Assembly (NCBI RefSeq): GCF_000744785.1
Contig: NZ_JQMO01000003.1
Location: forward strand, 2,604,001 to 2,668,000
From: Kitasatospora azatica KCTC 9699
GTDB taxonomy: Bacteria > Actinomycetota > Actinomycetes > Streptomycetales > Streptomycetaceae
Direction of reading: 5' to 3'
Length of the DNA: 64,000 nucleotides
The notes beneath the pieces were generated by a model, which was not told where the DNA came from, did not search any database, and saw nothing but the letters and a program-made list of their open reading frames with translations. Numbering within the stretch: position 1 is the first letter of the stretch; each line of letters begins with the position of its first letter. The translations under genes and the position numbers were made by a program. This document shows positions 8,387-16,529 of this stretch, piece after piece.

Positions 8387-9262
8387 GCCTGGAGTCTCCT
8401 GTTCGTGGCAACCGTCGTGGAAGGGCCCATTGTCCCCCGCCGGACCGCCGGGCGGGGGGCCGCCCAGCAGCTCGGCCAGCTCGGCCTGCTGCGCGGCGGC
8501 CTTGGCCAGCAGCTGATCGGCCAGCTCGGCCAGCAGTTCGTCCGGGTCGCCGGGGCCGAGCGAGAGCAGCGAGCCCATCGCGGTCGACTCCAACCGGACC
8601 CGCTCCGCGGCCAGCTCGCCGATCCGGGCGGTCAGCCAGTCCAGCCGCTGCAGCAGCCACTGCTCGCGGTCCGGCGCGTCCGGGGCCGGCGCCGCCTCCG
8701 GGGCGGTGGACCACTCCTCGGCCAGGGCCCGCAGCGCCTCGGCGTCGCCGCGCCCGTACGCCTCGTTGGCCCGGGCGATGAAGGCGGAGCGGCGCTGCTG
8801 CTCGGCGGGGTCGGTGGACAGGTCGGGGTGGGCCTGGCGGGCCAGCTCCCGGTAGAGCCGCTGCGCCTCCTTGCCCGGGCGGACCCGCTGCGGGGCCTCG
8901 GGCTGGGCCGGCTCCGGCGACTCGGCGCCCGAGCCCGCCTCGGCCTGACGGACGCTGTCGAAGAGCGCGTCCAGGTCCGGCAGCTCGTCCACCACCCGGC
9001 GGGCCTCGGCGGCGATCCGCCGGTCCTCCGGGTCGCCGGTGCGGGCCGCCCGGGCCTCGGCGACCAGCGCCTCCAGCTCGTCGAGGCGGGCGTAGAGCGG
9101 GCCGAGCCGCTGATGGTGGATCAGTGCGAAGTTGTCGATCTCCACCCGCAGGGTGGCCACGTCGACGTCCAGCGTCAGCCAGGCCAGCTCGGTCGCCGCG
9201 ACCTGCTCCTCAAGCCGCTGCCGCTCCGGGTCCGTCCACCGGACGGGGCTCATTGCGGTCAC
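8060..9262 (-). CDS. J-domain-like protein continuous with a C-terminal rhodanese domain
   Basis: The frame runs 400 residues without a stop. Residues ~1-120 are helical and charged. A J-domain-like segment follows (RLYRELARQAHPDLS, containing the HPD motif that stimulates Hsp70 ATPase), then a coiled-coil-like stretch. The last ~108 residues (from 8386) form a single rhodanese domain with DVREQDEWDAGHAEGALHIP and the active loop CRVGGRS, whose Cys would carry a persulfide. AGGAG lies 9 bases before the internal ATG at 8386, so the rhodanese may also be, or only be, a separate translation product. The start is a GTG after GAGG; an ATG at 9253 is an alternative. Confidence 0.65.
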   Translation of the reverse strand: MTAMSPVRWTDPERQRLEEQVAATELAWLTLDVDVATLRVEIDNFALIHHQRLGPLYARLDELEALVAEARAARTGDPEDRRIAAEARRVVDELPDLDALFDSVRQAEAGSGAESPEPAQPEAPQRVRPGKEAQRLYRELARQAHPDLSTDPAEQQRRSAFIARANEAYGRGDAEALRALAEEWSTAPEAAPAPDAPDREQWLLQRLDWLTARIGELAAERVRLESTAMGSLLSLGPGDPDELLAELADQLLAKAAAQQAELAELLGGPPPGGPAGDNGPFHDGCHEQETPGMSQQIPTAQVDKLPADALLLDVREQDEWDAGHAEGALHIPMSQFVARLGEVPDSPLYVLCRVGGRSAQVVQYLVGQGREAFNVDGGMFAWEQAGRPLVSSSGVEAYVL

Positions 9263-9574
9263 TGGTCGCCTCGCTCATCCACTCGTCACTCGCCACCACG
9301 CACGCACCGGCACACGCCGCCCCGAGCCTACCGGTGTAGCGCGGTCACTCTGTGGGGAGGAAGTACAGCGATTTCAGGCCAGCTGATGATGGACAGGGCG
9401 TGCGAGACGGCGCACGCTGGGTGACACGCAACTGATACTGAGCAATCTGGCGGTTTCGGTACCGGTCACCGCCACGACCGTGCTTCGCTGGGAGCGGCAC
9501 AGCGAGACCACATACCTGACAGCCGCACAGGTGGCCGGATCGGCGGCCGGACAGGCGGGAGCGACACGGATCCC

Positions 9575-10672
9575 ATGGCGGACGACCCGAACTCAACATC
9601 GGACACCCCGGCCCAACTGCCCCGATCGCTGGGCGCGGTCACCTCGGCCGAGCAGATCGAGCCCCTCGAACCAGGCGACCAGGCCACCGGAGTGGTCGCC
9701 ATGGTGCGGCTGGCGGCCGTGCTGATCGACCCGGACGGCCGGATCGCGTGGTGGAGCCGCGGGGCCGAGGAGCTCTTCGGTCACCGCACCGAGGCGGTCC
9801 AGGGCCGGCCGGCCGGCGGCCTGCTGCCCGCGGTGGAGCCGCGCTCGCTCGCCGACTCGCCGATCTCGGCCGGCCGCCGCTGCGACGCCTTCGACACCCT
9901 GGACGACCTGACGGCCGGCGGCGCCTGGGCCGGTCTGATGCCGGTCACCGACCGCGAGGACCGGTCCCGCTCGGTGCTCTGGTGGGCCTACCCGCTGCTC
10001 GAGCCGGACGGCCGCAGCCTGCTCGCGCTGGCCGCCGACGCCCGCCCGCTGCGCACCCGCGGCCCGCGGATCGCGATCGGCCGCCGGTTGCTGCCGTACG
10101 CGGCCGCCGAGGCCGGGCAGGGCGGCTTCCACTGGATCTCCGCCGCGCTGGGGCACGGCGGTCCGGCCGGGGCGGCCGGCGCGCTGGCCCCGCTGCTGCC
10201 CAGGATCGGCGCCGCCCGGCAGCGGGGGCTGCTGCGGCAGGTCGCCGCCGCCGGGGGCCCCGCGCTCTGGGTGGACGCCGGCACCCGGCTGCCGGTCGTC
10301 CCGTACGAGCCGACCGCCGCCGGCGTGGCCGCGCTGGCCGCCGGGATCGGCCGCCGCTACCCGACCGCCCAGCAGCGGGCCACCGCGGCCGGCGGCGGCT
10401 CGGGCCTGCGGGTCGTCCCCGAGCCCAGGCCCGCCGCCACGCCGACCGCACCCGCAGCCGCACCCGCCGCACCGACAGCCGGACCCACACCGACACCCAC
10501 ACCCGCCACGGCCGAGGACGCCACCCCCACCCTGCCGGGCCCGCGAACGGCTGGCCCGGGCCCCGCGCCGACCCCGGGAGCCCCCCTGACCACCGAGCAG
10601 CCCGCCGGCCCCGTCCGCTCGGCCCCGTCCCGGCCCCGCACGGCCCGCTCCGCCCGGTGCCCGACCAGCTGA
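9575..10672 (+). CDS. N-terminal part of a frameshifted PAS-GAF-PP2C signalling protein
   Basis: The frame from ATG 9575 encodes 365 residues. A PAS-like sensor lies at ~45-110 (VLIDPDGRIAWWSRGAEELFG, PLLEPDGRSLLALAAD), followed by a helical region and a long Ala/Pro/Thr linker that ends at TGA 10670. The next frame (-1) continues directly with GAF, PP2C and ATPase domains. Related streptomycete proteins carry all these domains in one chain of ~800-950 residues. From 9575 to the final stop the length is a multiple of three plus two bases, as expected if one base is missing. The preceding gap (9263-9574) holds no gene that I can support. Confidence 0.72.
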   Translation: MADDPNSTSDTPAQLPRSLGAVTSAEQIEPLEPGDQATGVVAMVRLAAVLIDPDGRIAWWSRGAEELFGHRTEAVQGRPAGGLLPAVEPRSLADSPISAGRRCDAFDTLDDLTAGGAWAGLMPVTDREDRSRSVLWWAYPLLEPDGRSLLALAADARPLRTRGPRIAIGRRLLPYAAAEAGQGGFHWISAALGHGGPAGAAGALAPLLPRIGAARQRGLLRQVAAAGGPALWVDAGTRLPVVPYEPTAAGVAALAAGIGRRYPTAQQRATAAGGGSGLRVVPEPRPAATPTAPAAAPAAPTAGPTPTPTPATAEDATPTLPGPRTAGPGPAPTPGAPLTTEQPAGPVRSAPSRPRTARSARCPTS

Positions 10673-12369
10673 CCCCGCTGCTGACCAACGGCCAGGCCGG
10701 CGAGCAGCTGGCCCTGTTGAACGAGGTCGGCGGCAAGGTCGGCACCACCCTCGACCTGGACACCACCGCGCGCGAGCTCTGCCAGGTGCTGGTCCCCCGG
10801 GTCGCCGACTTCGCCTGCGTGGACCTGCTGGACCGGCTGATCTCGGACGCCGAACTGCCCGACGAGCAGCCCGACGACGACACCATGCTGCGCCGGGTCG
10901 CCCGCAGCTTCCACGAGTCCGGCGAATCCTCCAGCGAGTGGGGACACGTGCTGGAGGAGGGCGCGCTGCTCGCGATGCCGCGCAGCACCCCGCCGGGCAT
11001 GGCGCTGCAGCGCAACCAGGCGGTGCTGGTCCCGGCCGTGACCGAGGACATCGCGGTGGACTACGCGGCCGCGCTCGGGGGCGGACCGGGCCTGGTCCCG
11101 GTGGTCTCCGGCCGCTCGATGCTGGTGCTGCCGCTCTCCGCCCGGGGCACCGTGCTGGGCATCCTCAAGCTGCTGCGGCTGCCGGACCGGGCCCCGTTCG
11201 ACGAGTCGGACGCCGCCACCCTGCTGGAGCTGGCCGCCCGGGCCGCGCTCTCGCTGGACAACGCCCGGCTGCACCGGGCCGAGTCCAAGGTCGCCACCAC
11301 CCTGCAGCGCTCGATGATCCCGACCCGCCCGCCGCGGATCCCCGGGGTGCAGATCGCCCACCGCTACATGCCCGGTGACCGCCGGGCCGAGGTGGGCGGC
11401 GACTGGTTCGACGCGATCCAACTGCCCGGCAGCCGGGTCGCCCTGGTGGTCGGCGACGTGATGGGCCACGGCCTGCACTCGGCCGCCGCGATGGGCCGCT
11501 ACCGCACCGCGATGCAGACCCTGGCCGCCCTCGACCTGCCGCCCGGCCAGTTGCTGCGCCACCTGGACAACCTCGCCCAGAAGATCGGCGACGACCACCT
11601 GGCCACCTGCCTGTACGCGGTCTACGACCCGATCAACCGCACCTGCGAGCTGGCCAGCGCCGGCCATGTGCCGCCGGTCCTGGTCCACCCGGACGGCACC
11701 GGCGAGCTGTTGGAGATCCCGGCCGGCGCTCCGATCGGGGTCGGCGGGGTGCCGTTCGTGGCCAAGAAGATCGAGGTCTCGGACGGCTCGATGCTGGTGA
11801 TGTGCACCGACGGCCTGGTCGAGGTGCGAGGTGGCGACATAGGAGCAGGCCTGGCGGCCCTGTGCGGCAACCTGATCGACCCCAAGCGGACCCCGGACGA
11901 GGCCTGCGACACGGTGCTGGACCGGCTGCACTCGGACGACCGCAAGGACGACGTCGCCCTGCTGGTCGCCCGCTTCGACGGCGTGGCCGAGACCGAGGTG
12001 GCCACCTGGACCCTGGCGGTGGACACCGCCGAGGTCCGCCGGGCCCGCCGACTGGTCCGCGACCAGCTGGCGGCCTGGCAGCTCACCGCGCTCAGCGACA
12101 CCACCGAACTGCTGGTCAGCGAGCTGGTGACGAACGCGGTGCGGGTGGCCAGGGACTACGTCCAGCTGCAGCTGATCCGGGTGGACAAGCTGCTGGTGGA
12201 GGTCAGCGACGACAACCACAACCTGCCCTCGCTGGAGCCCGCCGAGTCGATGGACGAGAACGGGCGGGGCCTCAACCTGGTCAGCAAGCTGGCCGAACGC
12301 TGGGGCACCGCCCGCAAGGCGGTCGGCAAGGTGGTCTGGTTCGAGCAGCCGCTGCCGCGGAAGAACTGA
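10657..12369 (+). CDS. C-terminal part of the same gene: GAF, SpoIIE/PP2C phosphatase and HATPase domains
   Basis: About 570 residues are readable from GTG 10657, which has no ribosome site, so this is probably not an independent gene. Order: GAF domain (VGTTLDLDTTARELCQVL to LDNARLHRAE), PPM/SpoIIE phosphatase (RAEVGGDWFDAI, VVGDVMGHG, LVMCTDGLVEVR, RKDDVALLVAR with metal-binding Asp residues), then an anti-sigma-factor-like kinase domain (TELLVSELVTNAVR, ENGRGLNLV). Such proteins usually control sigma factors through phosphorylation of anti-anti-sigma proteins. Codon use and motifs are intact, so only the junction near 10600-10656 is defective. The stop abuts the stop of the convergent rhomboid-like gene. 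Confidence 0.78.
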   Translation: MPDQLTPLLTNGQAGEQLALLNEVGGKVGTTLDLDTTARELCQVLVPRVADFACVDLLDRLISDAELPDEQPDDDTMLRRVARSFHESGESSSEWGHVLEEGALLAMPRSTPPGMALQRNQAVLVPAVTEDIAVDYAAALGGGPGLVPVVSGRSMLVLPLSARGTVLGILKLLRLPDRAPFDESDAATLLELAARAALSLDNARLHRAESKVATTLQRSMIPTRPPRIPGVQIAHRYMPGDRRAEVGGDWFDAIQLPGSRVALVVGDVMGHGLHSAAAMGRYRTAMQTLAALDLPPGQLLRHLDNLAQKIGDDHLATCLYAVYDPINRTCELASAGHVPPVLVHPDGTGELLEIPAGAPIGVGGVPFVAKKIEVSDGSMLVMCTDGLVEVRGGDIGAGLAALCGNLIDPKRTPDEACDTVLDRLHSDDRKDDVALLVARFDGVAETEVATWTLAVDTAEVRRARRLVRDQLAAWQLTALSDTTELLVSELVTNAVRVARDYVQLQLIRVDKLLVEVSDDNHNLPSLEPAESMDENGRGLNLVSKLAERWGTARKAVGKVVWFEQPLPRKN

Positions 12370-13131
12370 TCAGGCGGTGCGCTGACGTCCCTCGGACGCG
12401 ACCAGGGTGGCCGCGCCGACCCCGCTGAGCACCCGCGGCCAGTAGCTGCCGAAGACCTCGCCGGTGGCGGCGATCAGCAGCGCGGTGACGATCGCCACCA
12501 CGTGCTCCAGCCCGGCCAGGTTGGGCAGCACCACGGCCTCGGTGATCATCGCCCCGACCACAATGGCACCGGTGAACCAGGCCCTGGTCCGCCAGGCGAT
12601 GCAGACCGCCAGCGCCACCACGGCCGCCGACGGACCGGTGTCCCGGTAGTGCGCCACATAGGAGGGGAAGCCGAACAGGTGGTCCGGGCCGATCGACACC
12701 CCGATCCGGGCGAAGACGGTGCCGGCCAGCGTGCAGGCGTAGGCGACGAAGAGCGTCACCTTGCGGCCCAGCACGATCTCCGCCACCCCGAAGACCAGCA
12801 GGACCTGGGCGAGCGCGCCCCAGACCGGCAGGTCGAGCGCCGGCACGTACAGCGACAGGGGAGTGCGCAGCAGCGAGACGTCGAGCGGCAACGCGGCCTT
12901 GACGACGCCGATCTGGTTGACGAACCGCTCCCCGTGCGGCAGGTGCTGGACAATGCTGAAAAGGAGGATCAGGAACGTCGCCGCGGTGGCCAACGGGATG
13001 GACGCGAACTTGCGACGCGCCACATGATCCCGAACGGTCCCGAACAATGTTCCCCACTCGGCGACGACGGCGCGCTGAACCAACGCCACCCGCCCTCGTC
13101 GCTCGCCCCCCGTGTGGGTCCTCTGGTTCAC
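12370..13131 (-). CDS. Rhomboid-like integral membrane protein
   Basis: This 253-residue protein has about six membrane helices: FASIPLATAATFLILLFSIV, GALAQVLLVFGVAEIVLG, LFVAYACTLAGTVFARIG, AVVALAVCIAW, WFTGAIVVGAMITEAVVL and VAIVTALLIAA. The helix 2-3 layout with A-E-x-x-x-G-R and a following A-G-T-x-F-A resembles rhomboid-fold proteins. No G-x-S-G catalytic serine is visible, so it is likely a pseudoprotease or structural protein. It lies 230 bases downstream of the DUF2156 gene on the same strand. The gap contains Pro-coding-like repeats (CACAGGCCCCCCTC) but no gene. Confidence 0.65.
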   Translation of the reverse strand: MNQRTHTGGERRGRVALVQRAVVAEWGTLFGTVRDHVARRKFASIPLATAATFLILLFSIVQHLPHGERFVNQIGVVKAALPLDVSLLRTPLSLYVPALDLPVWGALAQVLLVFGVAEIVLGRKVTLFVAYACTLAGTVFARIGVSIGPDHLFGFPSYVAHYRDTGPSAAVVALAVCIAWRTRAWFTGAIVVGAMITEAVVLPNLAGLEHVVAIVTALLIAATGEVFGSYWPRVLSGVGAATLVASEGRQRTA

Positions 13132-13361
13132 GACAGCCTCTCTCGTCCGTCTGCTTCCGTTGTTTCTCCGCCCCGGCAGAAGTCCGCCGGACCCAGCTGT
13201 GGTCCACCTTCCAGCCTAGGCACTTCCGGCACTTCGCGACTCGCTCTTCCTGCCGATATGCGAGTCATCCCCAAGTGGGACGGCGCACTATTCGGTATAT
13301 CCCGCAGGACCCCTCCCACAGGCCCCCCTCCACAGGCCCCCCTCCGCCCCCCGGCGGAGGG

Positions 13362-15191
13362 CTACCCCTTCCCGCCGCCTTCCGCCGCGGGCAGCGACGG
13401 GCCGGCCGGTGCGGCAGGCGGCCGTCGGTGCCGACGACGGAAGAGCGTGGGGAGACTCGGTGCGGTGATGAAACCCTCGGCGAGCGCATTGGCGATACCG
13501 ATCCGGGGGATTTCGCTGGTCTTCTCGAAGAGCAGATAACGCGGTTCCCAGATCGGCCGGTACTTCGCGTTCGCCCGGTAGAGCGACTCGATCTGCCACC
13601 AGCGGGAGAAGAAGCTCAGCGAGGCCCGCCACAGTCGCAGCACCGGACCGGCGCCGAGCCGCGAACCGCGCTCGAAGACCGAGCGGAACATCGCGAAGTT
13701 CAGCGAGACCCGCTCCAGCTGCAGTTCCTTGGCGCCCTTCTCCAGGAGTTCGATCACCATGAACTCGACCAGCCCGTTCTCGGACTCCCGGTCCCGGCGC
13801 ATCAGGTCCAGCGAAAGGCCCTTCGCCCCCCAGGGCACGAAGCTCAGCAGGGCGCGCAGCTCACCGTCCGCATCGGTGCACTCCAGCATCACGCAACGCC
13901 CGTCGGCCGGATCGCCGAGCCGGCCCAGCGCCATCGAGAAACCGCGCTCGGTCTGCCCGTCGCGCCAGCGGTCGGCCTTCTCCAGCAGCTCGGCCATCTC
14001 CTCCTCGGGGATGTCCTCGTGCCGGCGCAGCCGCACCGTGTACCCGGCCCGCTTGACCCGGTTGTACGCCTGCCGGACCACCCGCATGGCGCGGCCGTCC
14101 AGCGAGAACTCGTCCAGCTCGACGATCGCCTCGTCGCCCATCTCCAGCGCGTCCAGGCCGTGCCGGGCGTAGATCACCCCGGCCTCCTCGGAGGCGCCGG
14201 TGACGGCCGGCGCCCAGGCGTGCTCCCGGGCCTCGGCCAGCCACAGCTCGATCGCGCCCGGCCAGGCCTCCGGGTCGCCGATCGGGTCGCCGGAGGCCAG
14301 CGAGACCCCGCCGACCACCCGGTAGGTGACCGCGGCCTTGCCGGTCGGCGAGAAGATCACCGCCTTGTCCCGGCGGGTCGCGAAGTAGCCCAGCGAGTCC
14401 CGCTCGCCCTGCCGGTCCAGCAGCTCGCGCAGCTTCTGCTCGTCCTCGCCGGTGAGCAGCTCCTTGCCGCGCGGACTGCGGAAGGCGACGTAGAGGACCA
14501 GCAGGAAGAGCACCGCGCCCATCGCGTTGATGAAGGCGTTGACCCAGTTCGGCACGTTGATCACGTCCAGCACCCGGTCCGAGGGTGTGACGGTGATCAT
14601 GCGGAAGATCGCGTACCGGAACCGGTCCCCGAAGCTCGCGCCGGAGAGCGTGTTGAAGATCTCGACCAGCACCGAGCCGACCAGGCCACCCACCACCAGG
14701 CCGCCGAAGAAGGTGGCGATCGCCGTCTTCGGGTTGGAGCGGTCTCCCTTGGAGGTGAACTCCTTGCGGCCGACCACCAGGAGGACCATGAACAGGCCGG
14801 TCAGCACGATGGAGAAGTAGTTGAACCCGTGCTCGGTGAAGTGGCCGCCCGGCACGGTCATCCACAGCACATAGGTCAGGAAGGTCAGCCCGCCCAGGCC
14901 GAAGTTGAAGATCCAGGCGGCCCGCTTGCGCTTGCGCATCGCCACCGCGAGGAAGAGCGAGAGAACCGCCGTGGCCAGACCCGCCGTCATCAGGTACGGA
15001 GTGAAGTACTCGCCCTCGGAGTGGTGCCGGACGGTGTTGCGAAACGGAGCGGCCACCACCGCGACCAGGTTGAGCAGCGCGATCAACCGCAGGTACCAGA
15101 CCGTGCCGGTCGCCGCGACGGACCGGATCCGGGCCGGCGCGGGCCGGGGACCGGCGGCGGCAGCCGACGGCGACTGCTTGGTGGTGGACAT
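13362..15191 (-). CDS. DUF2156 phosphatidylglycerol aminoacyl-transferase (MprF/LysX-like, membrane)
   Basis: This is a 609-residue protein. The N-terminal ~250 residues contain about six membrane helices. The C-terminal cytoplasmic part has the DUF2156 GNAT-like fold: VVGGVSLASGDPIGDP, FCLDG-like DEFSLDGRAMRVVRQA, MLECTDADGELRALLSFVPWG, SLDLMRRDRES, VSLNFAMFRSVFERG and ANAKYRPIWEPRYL. The F-x-x-K-Y/x-P-x-W-E-P-R-Y end is typical of MprF-type lysyl/alanyl-phosphatidylglycerol synthases. They transfer an amino acid from charged tRNA to phosphatidylglycerol, lowering membrane negative charge and giving peptide resistance. No lysyl-tRNA synthetase domain is present, so the amino acid cannot be deduced. 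Confidence 0.85.
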   Translation of the reverse strand: MSTTKQSPSAAAAGPRPAPARIRSVAATGTVWYLRLIALLNLVAVVAAPFRNTVRHHSEGEYFTPYLMTAGLATAVLSLFLAVAMRKRKRAAWIFNFGLGGLTFLTYVLWMTVPGGHFTEHGFNYFSIVLTGLFMVLLVVGRKEFTSKGDRSNPKTAIATFFGGLVVGGLVGSVLVEIFNTLSGASFGDRFRYAIFRMITVTPSDRVLDVINVPNWVNAFINAMGAVLFLLVLYVAFRSPRGKELLTGEDEQKLRELLDRQGERDSLGYFATRRDKAVIFSPTGKAAVTYRVVGGVSLASGDPIGDPEAWPGAIELWLAEAREHAWAPAVTGASEEAGVIYARHGLDALEMGDEAIVELDEFSLDGRAMRVVRQAYNRVKRAGYTVRLRRHEDIPEEEMAELLEKADRWRDGQTERGFSMALGRLGDPADGRCVMLECTDADGELRALLSFVPWGAKGLSLDLMRRDRESENGLVEFMVIELLEKGAKELQLERVSLNFAMFRSVFERGSRLGAGPVLRLWRASLSFFSRWWQIESLYRANAKYRPIWEPRYLLFEKTSEIPRIGIANALAEGFITAPSLPTLFRRRHRRPPAAPAGPSLPAAEGGGKG

Positions 15192-15374
15192 GGACTCAAT
15201 TCCAGACGATCAGGTCCAGGGGCGCATCCGCACCTGGTGGAACGTCATCAATCGTGGCTCAGCCCGGATGAGATTCGCGTGAACCGGAACGCCGATTCCG
15301 ACCCCGCCGTTCGGCGGGGGTGACGGCGCCGCGAGCCCCTAGGCTCGTGCCGGTAGAGAGACTGAGGAGACGGC

Positions 15375-16037
15375 ATGGAACCCATCCGCGTGCTGATCGT
15401 GGACGACGAGCTGCTCGTCCGGTCCGGCCTGGGGCTGATCGTCGGCTCGGCTCCCGACCTGGAGCTGGTCGGCAGCTGTTCCGGCGGCGAGGCCGAGGCG
15501 TACGTGCAGCGGCTGAAGCCGCACGTGGTGCTGCTGGACGTGCGGATGCCCGACCTGGACGGGATCTCGGTGCTGCGCCGGCTGCGCGAACTGCCCGACC
15601 CGCCGGCCGTCTCGATGCTCACCACCTTCGACACCGACGAGTACATCGGCACCGCGCTGCGGTCCGGCGCGGCCGGGTTCCTGCTCAAGGACACCGCCCC
15701 CGACCAGCTGGTGCACGCGGTGCGGATCCTGGCCGCCGGCGGCAGCATGCTCTCGCCCGCCGTCACCCGCACCGTGATCGGCGGCTATGTGGAGGGCGGC
15801 GGACCGGACGCCGGCGCGCTGGCCCTGGTGCGCACCCTGACCGGGCGCGAACTGGACGTGCTGGCGCTGCTCGGCGAGGGGCTGGCCAACGCGGAGATCG
15901 CCGACCGGCTCTTCCTGGGCACCGGCACGGTCAAGGACCACATCAGCGCGATCCTGGGCAAACTCGGCGCCAGCAACCGGGTCCAGGCCGCCGTGATCGC
16001 GCACCGCGCCGGACTGGTCCGACCGACCCAGCAGTAG
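15375..16037 (+). CDS. NarL/FixJ-type response regulator
   Basis: This is a 220-residue two-domain regulator. The receiver domain (1-120) has the acidic pair VDDE, the phosphoacceptor in LLDVRMPDLDG (about residue 56), a Thr/Ser switch TTFD and the Lys in LLKDTAP. The C-terminal LuxR helix-turn-helix (~155-215) reads LTGRELDVLALLGEGLANAEIAD and GTVKDHISAILGKLGASNR. An ATG at 15375 follows GAGGAGAC closely. No histidine kinase gene is next to it, so its partner is elsewhere. The target genes are unknown; the chaplin gene lies 180 bases downstream on the same strand. Confidence 0.88.
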   Translation: MEPIRVLIVDDELLVRSGLGLIVGSAPDLELVGSCSGGEAEAYVQRLKPHVVLLDVRMPDLDGISVLRRLRELPDPPAVSMLTTFDTDEYIGTALRSGAAGFLLKDTAPDQLVHAVRILAAGGSMLSPAVTRTVIGGYVEGGGPDAGALALVRTLTGRELDVLALLGEGLANAEIADRLFLGTGTVKDHISAILGKLGASNRVQAAVIAHRAGLVRPTQQ

Positions 16038-16127
16038 CCACAGCAGCTCCGCCGTGCGGGTGACTTGGGGGCGACGTGCGGCGGCGCAACCATCCTGGCG
16101 GGGATCGAGGACGAAGAGTGACCAAGG

Positions 16128-16195
16128 GAACACTTTCGGCCATCACTGATCGAAGGTGTTCTTGCGTGATCTCGATCGCTCCGCGAGAAGCGATC
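16128..16195. promoter_or_regulatory. Two inverted repeats upstream of the chaplin gene
   Basis: GAACACTTTCG (16128-16138) and CGAAGGTGTTC (16151-16161) form an 11-bp inverted repeat with one mismatch and a 12-base spacer. GATCGCT (16174-16180) and AGCGATC (16189-16195) form a second, perfect 7-bp repeat 24 bases before the start codon. Their position fits operators or a leader hairpin controlling the chaplin gene. No known binding site is recognised with certainty. Confidence 0.4.
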
Positions 16196-16218
16196 CCGTC
16201 AAGGAATGGAGAACACCC

Positions 16219-16458
16219 ATGAAGGACTTCCGCAGGGCTCTGGTGCTGGCATGCGCCGCCGGTGCGCTCGTGCTGGGCGGCGCCGGCGCGGCCGCGGCCG
16301 ACGCCACCGCCGAGGGTGCGGCGATCGGCTCGCCCGGCGTGCTGTCCGGCAACGTCGTCCAGGTCCCGATCCACATCCCGATCAACATCTGCGGCAACTC
16401 CGTCAACGTGGTCGGGCTGCTCAACCCGGCGGTCGGCAACGTCTGCATCAACTCCTGA
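16219..16458 (+). CDS. Short chaplin (secreted amyloid surface protein)
   Basis: This 79-residue precursor has a Sec signal peptide (KDFRRALVLACAAGALVLGGAGAAAADA, cleaved near residue 28-30) followed by a single chaplin domain. The domain has the family pattern: G-S-P-G-V-L-S-G-N, then VPIHIPINICGNSVNVVGLLN and GNVCINS, with two conserved Cys. The absence of a C-terminal sorting signal makes it a short, ChpD-H-like chaplin. These self-assemble into amyloid fibres that make aerial hyphae hydrophobic and help them break surface tension. GGAG lies 7-8 bases before the ATG. A strong hairpin follows the stop. Confidence 0.93.
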   Translation: MKDFRRALVLACAAGALVLGGAGAAAADATAEGAAIGSPGVLSGNVVQVPIHIPINICGNSVNVVGLLNPAVGNVCINS

Positions 16459-16480
16459 CCGTCGCCTGAGCCACCCAGCG

Positions 16481-16515
16481 CCGGCCGACCCCGCCTCCTG
16501 GGCGGGGCCGGCCGG
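16481..16515. terminator. Terminator hairpin between chaplin and hydrolase genes
   Basis: The arms 16481-16495 and 16501-16515 pair over 15 positions with one mismatch around a 5-base loop (TCCTG). It lies 22 bases after the chaplin stop and 14 bases beyond the stop of the convergent hydrolase gene, so it probably serves both. Confidence 0.65.
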
Positions 16516-16529
16516 CCGCGTCGTTCCCG

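Noticed and set aside
9748..10640. Upstream extension of the GAF-PP2C frame back to 9748
   Set aside because: In this part the frame is an Arg/Gly/Pro shadow of the PAS-coding frame from 9575; only the part after about 10640 is protein-like.
13310..13350. CACAGGCCCCCCTC repeats as a CRISPR or mobile-element trace
   Set aside because: Only two short imperfect copies are present, with no spacers, no inverted ends and no associated genes.
13047..15323. Long + strand frame opposite the DUF2156 gene
   Set aside because: Shadow of the real membrane protein on the other strand, which has clear helices and family motifs.
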